Positions 38,098 to 50,014 of a DNA stretch of 64,000 nucleotides are shown piece after piece. This DNA is from Macrolepiota albuminosa (lineage: Eukaryota > Basidiomycota > Agaricomycetes > Agaricales > Agaricaceae): positions 2,170,001 to 2,234,000 of the forward strand of contig JAMWFC010000082.1 in assembly GCA_027475525.1 (NCBI GenBank), written 5' to 3'. The first letter of the stretch is position 1, and every line of letters begins with the position of its first letter. The notes below the pieces were generated by a model that was not told where the DNA came from, did no database searches, and saw only the letters and a list, made by a program, of their open reading frames with translations. A program made the position numbers and the translations under genes.

Positions 38098-39779
38098 CTA
38101 CGACAACGACGCGCCAACAAACGTCGGTGCAATGCACACACCATCCTTCGTGCGGATTCTATGAGCGCTCTTCGTCGCCGGATTCACCCACGCAGCTTCA
38201 TGCGTCTCAAGAGTCGTAAAACCTAAAACCCACAAAATCAACATCAACATCACCATCACGAAAAACATAACCAGATCAGGGATCCACTGACCGGGCTGGA
38301 TGGTCTCGAAGATCTTTTTCTTCGGGTTAAGCTGAGCGAGGGGTTGGGCATCTATACAAGACGATTGCAAGGGGGAAGGACACGATGAGTTCGCTGAGAA
38401 GGGGATGGGAAAATGGGAAACTTTACTCTCAAAGTCCGCGCCTTCGAAGTATACTCTATCGCCTGGTTTCGCGCCTTCAGGCGGCCGAACAAGCTCGATA
38501 CCTCCATCCTTGCCGTCCTTCGAAGTCGCCTTCCGACCAAAACCACATAAGTCCAACACGAATTATAAACGGACAAACAAGGTATGTATCTCACACAAAG
38601 AACCATCGCGAAGCTCTTGACGCCACGCATGTTCGCAGGCTTCAGATTGCACACGCCGACTAGGAGTTTATCTCGCATCTGCTCGATCGGGATGTAATTC
38701 ACGAGCCCGGAAACGACGGTCCTCGGGCCTGTTTCTTCCCCAAAGTCAATTTGCTACATGACCCAACGGGTTAACGAAGATCCCAGAGAATGACACTCGT
38801 GCTCGTGCCCGTGCTTACCTCGACATAAAGACTATCAGCATCAGGATGTTTCATAACTGTGAAAAACGCATACGTCCATTATCAAAAAAAACATCGCTCA
38901 AAAGAAAAACTCACTATCGACGATCTTTCCTATACGCAAATCAATCATGGACGGCACAGGCTCGCCGTCGTCCGCAGCGGGGGCGTTAGCAGCAGCCTTC
39001 TTCCCCGCCTGTTCAGCAGAACCCTCCTTTTTCTTTTTTTCCTTCTTTTCGATCTTTGGCGCCTTTTGCGCAGCAGCGGCGGATGCGGGTGCGGGGACTG
39101 AGACTGGGACGGGGGCAGGAGTAGCGGATGCTGCAGATGCATCGGACGATGCGGGCGCGGTATTGTCAGCAGAAGCAGCAGCAGGCTTCTTCTCCTTCTT
39201 CTTCGGAGGCTCAGCTTTACGCTCGAGCGCCGGTGCGTTATCGACGTCGATCGCGACGGTGCTAAACGCAGAGCCTGCAGAGCCGAGGGAGCGAACGGCG
39301 GGTAAGCACTGGACGTGGTCGAAGAAACGCGTCAGCGCCGGAGTCGCGTAGTATTGTTGTGGTTGGAGCTTGGACTAGTCACTAGCGCGGTCAGTCGGGG
39401 TAACGCAAACATCATAGGGAATGACGGGACGTACGAAGTAGGGATGCAGTGCGCCGTAGATGGCGACGTCTGCTGCGCTCAGTGTGTTGTTGACGAGGAA
39501 CGTCCGCGGCGTGAGTGTCGTGTTGAGCGTCTACATGCAACAGATATTGTATAAGCCATCGCGTGCTTTGTTTGAATTTCGAGATGATGATACCTGGATG
39601 TTAGCCTCGCCAGCGACATCAGGGCGCGCAGCCTTGTCGATCCATTCCGCCACTTCCTGCTGGTCCTTCTCCGCCTCACCGACATGCCGCGTGCCGTTCT
39701 CTGTAAAAGCCACGACGAGATCCCGAACTGGCGAATCCAACTTTGCAGCAGCAGCCTGGAACGACATCGACATCGACAT
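38098..39779 (-). CDS. Arc1/AIMP1-like tRNA-binding cofactor (GST-C-like plus EMAPII/OB domain)
   Basis: ATG 39779 gives [17 protein letters not shown]. The N-terminal part resembles a GST C-terminal fold ([20 protein letters not shown] at about 39510-39445). A Lys/Ala/Pro-rich linker follows ([29 protein letters not shown]). The C-terminal half is an EMAPII-type OB fold: [91 protein letters not shown] and [14 protein letters not shown], ending at 38098. This layout is that of yeast Arc1, which holds methionyl- and glutamyl-tRNA synthetases in the cytosol and delivers tRNA to them. The gene is intact with several introns. Confidence 0.88.
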
Positions 39780-39932
39780 CGTACGGAAACACAAATGCAA
39801 AGGTGATCTTGATAATCTCGGTACCAATCGATGCACTGGGCGAGTCCAACTCATTTTTCGGAAAAAGGAATAAATATCCAACCACGTGATTATTACTTAC
39901 AACTAATAAGTATGTACATACCACCGGTACCC

Positions 39933-41523
39933 TCAGTCGTACTTTCCCTTTCCCTTTCCCTTGGGGCCATCAGCGAAATTGTTCCCGACCTTCTTCAACA
40001 GAAATTCTCCATAAACTACGGATGCACGCTGTTCCTTCTCCTTCTTGTCTTTGATTTGCTGGAGTCTCAGCGCAGCAGCCAGCGGGCGTATATCCGCGTC
40101 GAAATTCGGTTCAAAGAAGAACGGGATGCTAATCACAAAGTTCAAGTCCCCCCACAACCACACGAAACAAAAGTACGACATACGATACCCTGTACATACG
40201 TCATCGTCATCGTCAGCCCGCACGCAGGAACACGAGAGACACGACACGTCTCTGACTCAGCACGTACCTGTAATTCGAAGATCGGTGGACGACCTGGTGC
40301 AGAGTCGAACGATACAGCCCGTTGGTCCATATCTCCCACACTACCATCCGTGAGTTGTGTAAACATACATTACTTACTCTTACTTTAAAATTTGAAAGCT
40401 AAAAGCTCACTTTCGCCGATGTTGCAGACGACGCAGCCTGGTATCGGGTCGGCATTGATCCACACGCCCTTCTCTGAGCCTATCTGGACTGCGAGACTTG
40501 GATCCGCGAGTGTCATTGCACTCGGCCTGCTAGAGAATACTTGAAGCGCGGAGGGCGTAGGATCCGCGTACAAGAATCTATATGTACGTTATTTCCAAAA
40601 TCTCGTATATGGAAATGGAAAAGGAAAACAGCGGTACGAACGTAAGACAGCCATAATCCCTATCGAAATCCCGATTTCATCTCTATCGAGGGGAGGAATA
40701 AGAATAATAGAACCACTCACTTGTGAGCGCCACACGAAAACCCAATCCCGATTTCATCTCTATCGAGGGGAGGAATAAGAATAATAGAACCACTCACTTG
40801 TGAGCGCCACACGAAAACCCTCATCGTCAGTCTGCAACGGCGGATACCCAATCACCCGCATCACCCAGAAGCTCTCGTCCACTTTCGCCTTCAACTCGGA
40901 CCATTCGTCAAACGTCATCCCGAGGCCTTGCGCCATTCTACAAAAAAAGGACACCCTCTACCTCATCAAGCAACAAAACCCAAAAGCAAGGACATACGCT
41001 TCCATGACAACCATCCCAAGCACCTTCATCTTCTCCACCCACGCTTCATACCCTTCTCTAAACCCATGAATCTCCGGCCACTGATTCACGCCGCCCAACG
41101 GACGCGTCTTGTCCGTGTCCTCAACAGGCTTGTAGAAATCAATACCTTCATGATTATCCGCCTTGCCATTCGTAACGTTCTCTTTCAACCTCGCATAACC
41201 TGTCCAGCTCGTCAGTTGTGATAAGGGCTCTAGACACAGACAGCCAGAGATAAAAAGAAAGAACTCAAGCACGCACCCCTAGCACCGTCCTCGTTCTTCA
41301 ACGCTATTCGATCCTTCTCCGCCTGCGGGAGATGGAAGAACTCCCGGCCGAGCTCTGCCAGATGCGCAGGGATCGCAGGATCGACGTACGCCGATATGTC
41401 AAGGTAGAAGAACCCGTATTCGACACAGGCGTTGTGGAGCGCAGCGGCTGTTGATGCTCTCAGACCGGCATCGTTAGGATCTCGGTTCAGAAACGGGGCA
41501 ATGTCAATGACGGGAAGTGCCAT
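39933..41523 (-). CDS. 2-oxoglutarate/Fe(II) dioxygenase, isopenicillin-N-synthase-like
   Basis: ATG 41523 gives MALPVIDIAPFLNRDPNDAG, the usual N-terminal DIOX_N start, then EYGFFYLDIS, GREFFHLPQAEKDRIALK, GYARLKENVTNGKADNHEG and DESFWVMRVIGYPPL. The iron site is visible as GAHKDYGCLTFL (H-x-D, joined over an intron) and the distal His in LYRSTLHRVVH; SIPFFFEPNF follows. The tail is Lys/Gly-rich, ending at TGA 39933-39935. Family members oxidise small molecules with 2-oxoglutarate; the substrate is not evident. A 77-bp duplication at 40667-40820 repeats the exon end and intron around the H-x-D motif and disturbs the gene model. Confidence 0.85.
40667..40820. repeat. exact 77-bp tandem duplication (6)
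   Basis: Copies 40667-40743 and 40744-40820 are identical, covering an exon-intron border of the 2OG-Fe(II) oxygenase gene. Confidence 0.95.
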
Positions 41524-41681
41524 TTGTATAGAGACAAGTCCAAGAAATCCACAAGAGGCTCCCGTGTGTTCACTTGACAAAGAGAAGTGACCGTCCCGAT
41601 AAGGAGAAAGATAAGATACAAAAAGGCTGTTGATAAGATAGAATACTATCGCTACTGTATGTACAACACAATAAAACACTG

Positions 41682-42890
41682 CTATTCCGTGCGGTACTCT
41701 TGAGAGTATATGGTGCGCCCCGGGTTCTGCAAAACGCGTCCAAACGGCCCACCAGGACCCTGCAAAAATCCACTTGCTGGCCCTGTAGCGTATGGGGGCT
41801 GGGACGACCAGCTCTCATCGGGCTGGGCAGGGTACGGCGAGGCCGTCGCTGAAGGCTGATGCTGTGTGGACGCGGCGTCGCTAGTCGGATCATGGGATTG
41901 CGCAGGTGTGATGGTGCTGGAGCGGGAGGGCGCGGCGCTGACGCTGTGGCCGTTCGACAGGGGCGACGGCCTCGGGGCGAGAGACAGACGGCCGTTGTAG
42001 GCGGATATGGCGGGTCGGCCACCACCAGGCCGTGGGGGCCGTGTGTCTGTCCACTCGCTGTAGGTGCCGTCGCTGTCTGCGTGGTTGCTGGTGGGACGTG
42101 GCTCCTTGGTCGAGCGCTTGTCGTGTTTTGGTGTAGTGCCATTGGGCCGGCTTTTGGCTTTCTTTGGGGCGGAAAGTGACGTGGAGGGACGGGATGATGA
42201 TGATGGGGCGGTAGGGTCGGATTCTTGGGCTTCCTTTTCCTTCTGGGCGCGGAGGCTGATGGCCTCGCTGAGAGGGATAGGGACAGGTATGGTCTCTGAA
42301 GCGGGGTGAGGTTCGCGTCAGAGTTGAAGAGAAAGGCGCGTACCCTTGAGGAACATGAATTCCTGATACTGTTGTGTTGCTGCACCTGAGGGCGGTGTGT
42401 GTGAGCGCGCAGGATGGAGACGAGGGGGGTTGCAGCGTACACATATCGCTATAATTCACAGATGTTCTTCGCTCGTTGCTGGCTCTGAGATGACCGGCCT
42501 GTGCCATCTTTTTGATAAACTCCTCCTTGGGGCGAGTCAGAGCTGGAGGACGTGGAGAAAAGCGACGTACTGCTGCAACGGAGAGAATGAAGAGCCCTTC
42601 CTTGGACAAGGACAAGTTTCCAGTGACGCCTGAGAGGGCTGAGGAACTGCAGGTGGCGAGGACAAGAGACACGTACCGTCTGCGGACATGATGTTCTCGA
42701 GGCGGACCGGGGGGAGCAGGGTGTGGCCTGGGACGCGGTGGGCAGCGGCTGGGTTCTGTGCATCAGGGTCTGTCTCTGGGGACTCTGAGTCGGAGATGAG
42801 CTGGTCGACCTCGTCATCGACGTCGGAGTCGACGGGGTCGAGGGGATTGACGAGGGGCGGGGGAGAAGGGAGAGGGATTGGATGAGACAT
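41682..42890 (-). CDS. histone-fold protein (Dpb3/POLE4/CHRAC-like) with long Pro/Ser-rich tail
   Basis: ATG 42890 gives MSHPIPLPSPPPLVNPL and an acidic stretch (DSDVDDEVDQLISD). The histone fold follows in several exons: HTLLPPVRLENIMSAD, LSLSKEGLFILSVA, EEFIKKMAQAGHLRAS and RTSVNYSDM, then YQEFMFLKETIPVPIPLSEA. This is the CBF/NF-Y-type half of a histone pair as in Dpb3/POLE4 or CHRAC-15. A long disordered Ser/Pro-rich tail ends SQEYRTE at TAG 41682-41684. A role in replication or chromatin with a histone-fold partner is inferred from the fold only. The gap exon between the two first fold pieces is short and the boundaries are approximate. Confidence 0.75.
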
Positions 42891-42958
42891 GGGGACACGT
42901 CTGTCATGGGCAGTGGAGGCAGGTTGATCAGGTCACGCCTCGACTTTAATTTTTTATT

Positions 42959-43532
42959 TTACAGTACAGGGACTACGACGCTGCCCTTGTCCTTTGCCTT
43001 CTTCAACGTCACCGTCAGGATCCCGTGATCCAGCTTGGCCCCAACATCGTGGCTGTCGACTGGCCGAGCCAGCCACACTGTCCGCCGGAATAACGCATTG
43101 TGCACGAATGTCCGTTCAGACGAGATCTCGTGCCCGCCCTCGTCTGTCGCCGCCGCATTAGTCACCGCAGTGCTGCCCTCTGCGCCAGTCAGCAACGTCG
43201 TCCCAGCACACGCACAGTCACTCACCTCCCTCGGGCGCCTTGGCCTCGTCCTTCGTGGTGTCCACGACCTTCCCCTCAATCGTCACGCTTTTCCCCGCAT
43301 CCCCAATCCGCACCTCGATGTTGTCCTTCCGCACCCCAGGCAGCTCCGCTTCCAACACGTACTTGTTTCCCTCCTCCCTGACGTCCAGCGCAGGCCGCCC
43401 GAAATGGTGCCCGTCAAGCAACGACGAACGTCCCCCGTGGTTGAGTCTACCAAGGTAGCCCGCGCCCGGCCGCATCATCGGTTCCTCGAGCATGCGAAAC
43501 AGATCCCGTACAAGTTGGCGAGAGATAGACAT
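42959..43532 (-). CDS. small heat-shock protein, Hsp20/alpha-crystallin family
   Basis: ATG 43532 gives MSISRQLVRDLFRMLEEP. The alpha-crystallin domain includes PALDVREEGNKYVLEAELPG, VRKDNIEVRIGDAGKSVTIEG, then after an intron (about 43220-43175) SERTFVHNALFRRTVWLARP and KLDHGILTVTLKKAKD with the short end VVVPVL at TAA 42959-42961. These oligomeric chaperones bind unfolding proteins without ATP. A heat-shock element and a TATA box lie directly upstream, which fits heat induction. Confidence 0.92.
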
Positions 43533-43565
43533 GATGTTTCTTGCTCACCAAGACTCCGTCCTGCC

Positions 43566-43598
43566 TTATATATACCTCATTCCAAGCTCCTTCCAGAA
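43566..43598 (-). promoter_or_regulatory. TATA box and heat-shock element of the Hsp20 gene
   Basis: TTATATATA at 43566-43574 is a TATA element 34-42 bp before the ATG. TTCCAGAA at 43591-43598 is a minimal heat-shock element (TTC-n2-GAA), with another TTC at 43580-43582. The arrangement is typical of HSF-controlled small heat-shock genes. Confidence 0.65.
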
Positions 43599-45075
43599 CG
43601 ATCTTGACTCACTCTCGCCATGACTTCATTGCGCCACGTGAACACCACGGCAAAAAATGCCTTTGCTAAGCTAATACAAGTTGAACCATGTACGGTAATG
43701 AGTAGTTCCAGATAAATCAGTGCTTGTAGATGTTCGCTCGTAATAGTTCTTTATGATGTTTGGCGCCCTAGGCACGCAATGCAGGAGGGGCGTATTTTGC
43801 TGTGTGACTTTGATGTGACTATAAGTCTCAGTAGCAGAAATTTCGTCGTTCATAGTCCTCAATAATTTCCCGTCTTTTTCGTGTCCTTTCTTCTTTCATG
43901 AAACGTTCAAACTATTTATCCAGACAAGTGCATGTTAGAACCCTAACAGACAAAACCTCAGTCCAGTGTAAGAGGGTAACCCAGCGGGATAGCATCTCCT
44001 CTAATACTGAAGCTCATGACCCAATCAACGTGACTGAAGCAGCTCTGTGGTATGGATCAATGATCTGGAGCACTCATAATCGACTCAATGTTTGAAATCT
44101 AGGAGTTCATATGCTGTTGCTGTCCGAGCAGGTCAACCGCCAACCATCACTTTGAAAGCAGACGTTCCTATAAGCTGACGAAAACTTTACCTGGATTGGT
44201 GCTGACGGACTACTTACCAACATGTACCAGTATTGATCACAACAGAGCGTTTGTGAGTACATCCACATCATATGAACGAGTCATCCAACGGGGACTCTCC
44301 GACATAAGACTGGAGATAACCGCTGATGCTTTAGTTTCAGAGTCCTGTGGGTGATCATCGTAGAAATCAACGATAAGCCCTGGATTTTTCCTTGTGACTG
44401 AGTGGATTCTCATATTGTTCGAAGATACTACGCAATGGTACCACGTTGTTTTGGTACAATGACAAGACAGGTAACCTTGTATGTTGCCATTGATCGAACT
44501 GGATGATGAATCCACCGTGGACGTCAGCGAACATTCAATTATGAATTGGTCGATGTTGTGGTATTTGTAAAACTTATTAGGACAATCATATGATGAAAGC
44601 TCTTTTGTAGGACGTCTAGTCCTCACTAAAGCCAAACCACGCAGCCAAACAATAGAACCCCGCTATATTGTCCTAGCGGTAAGCACGTACGTACGTAGGG
44701 AAAAGAAACGAGATAATGAGTGTTGCGGGAAGAGAAGATAAGCTCCGCTCCGCTCTAACGCAAATGTAAATGTAAATGGCTGTAAAGTAAGCTAAACTAG
44801 TGTAAATAATTAGGCGGTCGTAATCCTGGGATTACATCTTTTTATTTCATGAAAAAAAGGTAAAGCGATGGCACGGTGCCCTTTTCATTGTATCTGGTTA
44901 TCGGGAGATTACAAGGCGCGATTGTTGATTTGCCCTTTTCCACATAATGTATCAGTTTATTATTCAAACAGCTAATTACAAAACATGTAGAGGGCGAAAA
45001 AAAAAGTTGCAGTTAGAATTATACGTATTGAATTGCTCATGAGTGATGCCGTTGGAGCATACGATTGCAAGTTGG
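43599..45075. other. intergenic, no gene supported
   Basis: One open frame of 132 codons (44237-44635, minus) has no recognisable domain and atypical composition; I do not call it. A short GTAC-rich run (CGTACGTACGTA) lies near 44685-44697. Confidence 0.5.
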
Positions 45076-46404
45076 TTATAGCCTTGCTACTTCCTCCAAC
45101 CTGACGCCCAACGCCTCACATTCCTCCTTCCAAGGCAACTCAGCGCACTTCCTACGGGGCGTAAGTTTAATGGTCTGCAGACTCGGCAGCTTTTTCGCGC
45201 GAACAGCAGTGAGAATATCTTGAATCAGTGACTGTGGGTGATATATAAAACTCCAGCTCGCCAGTTCGACAGTGTCAAGGTTCTGATGAGGTTTCACTGA
45301 TTCGTACTCCGAGGCGGGGATATTGCTTAACCCAAGCTCTACCGTCAGTTGCCTCAACTGATGGAAGAATCGGAAAAAGTGGACCAATGGAATGTCTTCC
45401 CCAGCATAGATAAGATGCGTGATGGAAGTAGGAAAATGATCAAAGACCACGCAGAGGTCTAATGTGTCGTCGGGAAGACAAGTCATATCAAGATGGCGCA
45501 GGCGTGGAAATCTAAATTGACGAAGTCTCTTCAAATCGAGTCTACGAAGGCGTAATGTATGCAAGAAGGGCAGAGTATATGGAGGCAGAGAATCAAATGG
45601 TGGCCATTGAGAATTCTCCTTTGCCATCTTGAATTCTTCCACAGTCGACGCGTCAAACCAACCAGACATCTTTGAGTAGTCCCAGTCGTCGACCAACCAT
45701 CTCATTATACGTCGATGCCTCACCTGACGCTCCTTTGGTTCTTCGTCGTCATACACATCCAAATGTGGATCAAACTTCGACATGCCACCAATACAACATG
45801 ACTCGAGATTTGTGAGATAACGCAACATCATCTCCACGCGGTCTATCCTAATCACAAAGCCATACAATTCAAGGCACCGAAGGGTTTTCGAACAATATGT
45901 TGCAATAGTCATCCATAAAGCCTTGTGAGTGAGGTGGGGTAAATCCAGCCCAGGCACCGAGTTAATTACTCGGGCTATTAATATCTCCAGATTGGGACAT
46001 GCTGGAATCAAACCCCATAGGGTATGGCCACCCTCGTACCAAGCATCATCGGCATAAATATTTTTGCCAATGCCGAGATAGAAGTCGAGACGGTGACATC
46101 TATATCCTCGTGGGATGGAAAACCCTGGAGGTGTTATTCTTAAGCATTGAAGGATTACTGGAACATATTCGAAGCGAAATATCATCACGATTTCGTAGAG
46201 GTAGAATTCCATGATAGTGTGAAAAGTCTTTGAAACCAAGGAGAGAGAGGTCTTTGTTTTCATAGAATCGCGTACGAGTTGAATGACGGCATCACGGTCT
46301 TCAAAAAAGTTGGATGCAGAAGTATCAAGCGCCTCTGGGACAAGTGTCGCTTGTCGAAGAATGGAGAATAATATCTCGGTTGGGATGGCCATGGGGACCT
46401 GCAT
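45076..46404 (-). CDS. F-box-like/LRR-like protein (basidiomycete type)
   Basis: A single exon of 442 codons starts MQVPMAIPTEILFSILRQAT; the second Met (46392) may be the true start because the F-box-like motif IPTEILFSILRQ begins there, followed by LSLVSKTFHTIMEFYLYE. The rest has irregular leucine-rich segments (LRLRRLDLKRLRQFRFPRLRHLDM). Large families of such proteins occur in mushroom genomes and are thought to be substrate adaptors of SCF ubiquitin ligases. There is no direct evidence for a partner. The lack of introns is typical of this family. Confidence 0.65.
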   Translation of the reverse strand: MQVPMAIPTEILFSILRQATLVPEALDTSASNFFEDRDAVIQLVRDSMKTKTSLSLVSKTFHTIMEFYLYEIVMIFRFEYVPVILQCLRITPPGFSIPRGYRCHRLDFYLGIGKNIYADDAWYEGGHTLWGLIPACPNLEILIARVINSVPGLDLPHLTHKALWMTIATYCSKTLRCLELYGFVIRIDRVEMMLRYLTNLESCCIGGMSKFDPHLDVYDDEEPKERQVRHRRIMRWLVDDWDYSKMSGWFDASTVEEFKMAKENSQWPPFDSLPPYTLPFLHTLRLRRLDLKRLRQFRFPRLRHLDMTCLPDDTLDLCVVFDHFPTSITHLIYAGEDIPLVHFFRFFHQLRQLTVELGLSNIPASEYESVKPHQNLDTVELASWSFIYHPQSLIQDILTAVRAKKLPSLQTIKLTPRRKCAELPWKEECEALGVRLEEVARL

Positions 46405-47684
46405 TTTTAATGAGCAACTATTATTTATTATGTATATGTCTTAAAAAATCTCCATATTGATTACTCACTCATGACGTACACGGCTCCTCTTGTCTCATTA
46501 CTACGATACTATGTTATATCGATGGGATGGCGAATCCACTCTCCAGGTGAGTCTTCATTATATTTTATTACATACTTGTTATCTTACGATTTCCACTCTC
46601 CAGTTATCTATTGTATAATATTCGTACACGAATAAACTCGTTTATCAATATGCTGTGTTAGTAGGACTAAGGGGCCGACAGACGGAAACGGTAAAAATAT
46701 GAGATTGGTGAATAGCAAGGGATTATCTACGGCGTCGAGCAACACAAGAAATAGAGGGAAGAGACGAATGCAGGGGAGAATAATGGAAACTAGGATAAGG
46801 ATGATTGGTCGATCAAGAGAGGGAGGAAATAAGGTTTTAGAATTATGAGACTGACTGATGGTCTGAACTTGAATATGGGCAGTGATCCTTGATTTGGATT
46901 GTTTAAGAATAGAATTGATGATTCTGAGCACTTGTAAATTATGTATAAAAGAAAAGAAGAAACATACAAATAAATAGGTTTTCATACCCCACTTTTCCTG
47001 ACTTAAAAACTAAGCTTTTTTGTATTTATCTGATGACTCGTCTTTCCTGTCTGAACTTATTGATTGACATCTGACTTGACATTGAGCTCTGTGTTCACAT
47101 TGCCTCTGACAGTGAACTGGCTTTCTTTGGCTGTCTGGCATTTTGACTTCTCTAGTCTCAGCTTTACTCTCATTTCCTGTTTGTCTGATCTGATGTCATG
47201 CTTGGTGACAGCACTGGTTAAGTTCTTAGCATATCTCTTGGCTTTGATCTCAGATCTCTCAGCATTCTGGCATCATACAAGTTGCTTGATATTAGATTTG
47301 AGACTCACTCTCTGACACTTTGAACAGCTCAAACTTTGTTCTGTGTCAGTTATAAAGCTTTGCTTTGTACTCTTTTTTCATTCCCTGCACTTGCCTCTGG
47401 AAATCTCTCGAGTCTTTCTATTCTGTGGTCTCATTTCTTATTAGCAATTCCAGCTTTGCATTCTATTGCCTGTATTCTAACTCTACCCTGCATTCCCAAA
47501 ACTTTTGAACCAAATCTATTCCTTCCCTTACATTCTGCAACCAACTCAATTGTTTTTGTTTGCAATCTATCAGTTAGCCCATCTCACATCCACACCACAT
47601 TAAACCTATTTAAATTAACTTTAATAAGAATCTATTTTCTATCACTCTATTTATAACCCATTACAACAAGCTGCACTAAGTACT
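46405..47684. other. AT-rich stretch, no gene supported
   Basis: Upstream flank of the F-box-like gene, then strongly T/C-biased sequence on the plus strand from about 47040. Its minus-strand reading at 47310-47060 is Lys/Arg/Glu-rich with one stop and could be a decayed exon, but no family was recognised. Confidence 0.4.
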
Positions 47685-48487
47685 GTGCAAATAGATCTTT
47701 CTACATGGCAACCACCTCTTTGCTTCAGCAAGAATGGGCACACTTATATGGAGGCCAGGATCAATCAAGCTCATGCTTCAAAAACTATTGCTGTCTGGAA
47801 GTATTTAATGTCAACATTACTAGATCCAAGTCAGGTTCATCTTCAGGCAGCTTTTTGGAAGATAATAGTTATAGACACAGACTCCAAAGTGCAGAAAATG
47901 TTTGAGTCTCTGAAGTCCAATCTTCCTTCTCTAATGCTTTTTGACTTTGGTGCCAACCCTGATGATTTTGGGCTAGTTGATGTAAATTTGAGGAACTGTG
48001 TTTTCTTGTGCTCCAAATTGTCATCTGCTGTTGAACAAACTAGTAAGATTTTATCTAGTTCAAAATTTGACCAATGACTTATCTCTCCTTCTCAGATGAT
48101 AACATCCCACTCAATATACAGCTCAGATATCTGATGTTCAATACACTATTGCATAAAATAAGCCATTGGCTCCACTTTGATCCAAATTGCAGGCTGACTT
48201 TTGAATCTCATATGCAATACAAAAATTGGTTTGGTGAAAATATAGAACAGCAGGGTGAGGCAGAATTTTTTATAGAAAGTGAGGTATGGGGTGGGATAAT
48301 CAAATACATATTTCCCCATGTAAGTGTGGAAGGTGTGGTGAAAGGGCTTTATCAGATGCTAGATAACAACATCTTGCATCAATTCAAAAACATTGGACTC
48401 ATTGTTAGGCATCTTAGAAGTACAAAAGACATGAAGAGAGAACAAATATGTGAATTATCATCATTTGTCTGCAGTCAAATTTGCTAA
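47685..48487 (+). CDS. unrecognised protein or gene fragment in AT-rich DNA (two overlapping frames)
   Basis: Two consecutive open frames in different phase look like one gene broken by a frameshift or a short intron near 48060-48090: first WKYLMSTLLDPSQVHLQ and FDFGANPDDFGLVDVN, then LSFSDDNIPLNIQLRYL, WLHFDPNCRLTFESHMQY and YKNWFGENIEQQGEAEFF. The region is more AT-rich in codon third positions than neighbouring genes, and lacks the short introns usual here. No domain was recognised. It could belong to a degenerate transposon or to a recently acquired gene family; I cannot tell. Confidence 0.35.
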
Positions 48488-49200
48488 TGTAGTCATATTA
48501 CACTAGCTCTTCAGGTGCTAAATAAGCATTTGACTGCAGGAATGATTCTTCAAAGGTTTGCAGATGATGAATTTGATTCCCTCTATGTCTTCAGAAAAGA
48601 TGCTAAAAATGTCTGGTCTGTCAATGATCCTATTTCCAAGGACAATGTAAACAATCAAGGAAAACACTGAAGCAAGTGCTGAAAGATCTTTATTGCATGG
48701 TCATGACTTGCCATGTTTGATTTGAATGATGTTGACATCCTGTTTGCTACTGCCAAATTTGTGAGCGATGTGTAACAGTCTTTCACAAATGAAGGATAGA
48801 GTTGAGTAGATAGCTGGTCTCACTTAGTCAATTGTGTTGAATCTATCATCATCATTTAATCCTCTGGCTGAGAAAGACATATAGGAAATTGTGCTTCTAT
48901 CTCCAAAATAGAACCACATCAGATCCTGATATGTGCATGAGAGAGTGGTAATGAGCAAGGCATGGAAGACAAACACTGCAGCTATGTTGCTCATCTACTT
49001 TCACCTGCCTACAATGCAGGCTTCTATTGAATGTACCCCAACCATGCATGCCTCAGGTTCTAATAGGGGAGCAATGTTGAGGACTTGGCTATTGTTCAAC
49101 CCACATTATTACAAATCATTCTGTATGTTTTCCACCCATACTATTAGGCATGAAGATAGGGCTTGAAGTGATGGTCAAATTCCTCACCAAAATAGATGCT
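48488..49200. other. AT-rich stretch with possible gene remnants
   Basis: Short protein-like stretches (LNKHLTAGMILQRFADD near 48520-48570) may continue the preceding ORF, but stops are frequent. Nothing is called. Confidence 0.35.
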
Positions 49201-49773
49201 TTTATAAAGACTGGAGAGAAAAGACGACAATGAGAAACACCAACATTAGGCAACAAAGAAAATGACAAGGAGGAGGAGAGATAGTGGAGGAGGATGGAGG
49301 GGGACAGAGAGGCAGATTATGGGCTGGTTGAGGGTGAGTGAGGAGATGGACAAGGGAAAGGAGGAGGTGGAGAGGATATGAGGCTCATGGCAGAAGAAGA
49401 ATAAGGATTAAGGAAGCGAGACTAGGATCACACATCATGGAAGGTCAAGACACCCCATGTATGCAGACATACCAGGAGGACACAAGAAACGAACTCTTAA
49501 CCCCCACCATGAACACCTGACTAGCCCCAATAAACACATGTCTCACCCAGAGGAGTCTGTGATGTAACCCAATTCACCACTCACACCACCACAAACCATA
49601 CAAAGAGAGTTCTACTTCAAAAAGTTATACTACATGAGCGCAAATAGATAGACTATTAGTTTACTTACTAGGCATAGAGCACGATACAGCCCTACCCCTG
49701 CTTCTTAGCCCTGCATAGCGGCTTGCCAGCCATAAAAATCAATTTCATTCATTCATTCATTAATCCTGAGGAA
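49200..49773 (+). mobile_element. probable 5'-truncated non-LTR retrotransposon (LINE/SINE-like) 3' end
   Basis: A purine-rich stretch is followed by untranslated-looking sequence that ends in ATAAAAATCAATTT and a short (ATTC)n run at about 49751-49770. Short microsatellite tails after an AATAAA/ATAAAA-like motif are typical 3' ends of fungal LINEs. No reverse transcriptase remains, and no target-site duplication was found, so this is inference. Confidence 0.35.
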
Positions 49774-50014
49774 AATGCTGATATGATATCATGTGGCCAC
49801 TGATGACCCAAGCATCAGAAGAATGAACCATGGAAAGGCAGTGGAGTGCCTTAAAAGCAAACACAAATTGGGGATACAGAAATATTAGATATTAGAGGAA
49901 AAGATAAAATGCAATATACTTACCTATTCATTTGTTACCAACACCTCAGTGCTTTGCTACAACCACTGAGGTGTAAGTCTGACTGCTTGTCTTTTATTTA
50001 CCATTACTTACCAT

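Noticed and set aside
41570..42672. Long Pro/Arg-rich ORFs overlapping the histone-fold gene
   Set aside because: They are shadows of the disordered GC-rich tail of the real gene in other frames.
44237..44635. 132-codon minus-strand ORF
   Set aside because: No domain, no intron pattern and unusual composition; probably chance.
46608..46985. 125-codon hydrophobic ORF on the minus strand
   Set aside because: Its Leu/Ile/Phe-rich reading comes from an A/G-biased plus strand; no start context or homology was recognised.
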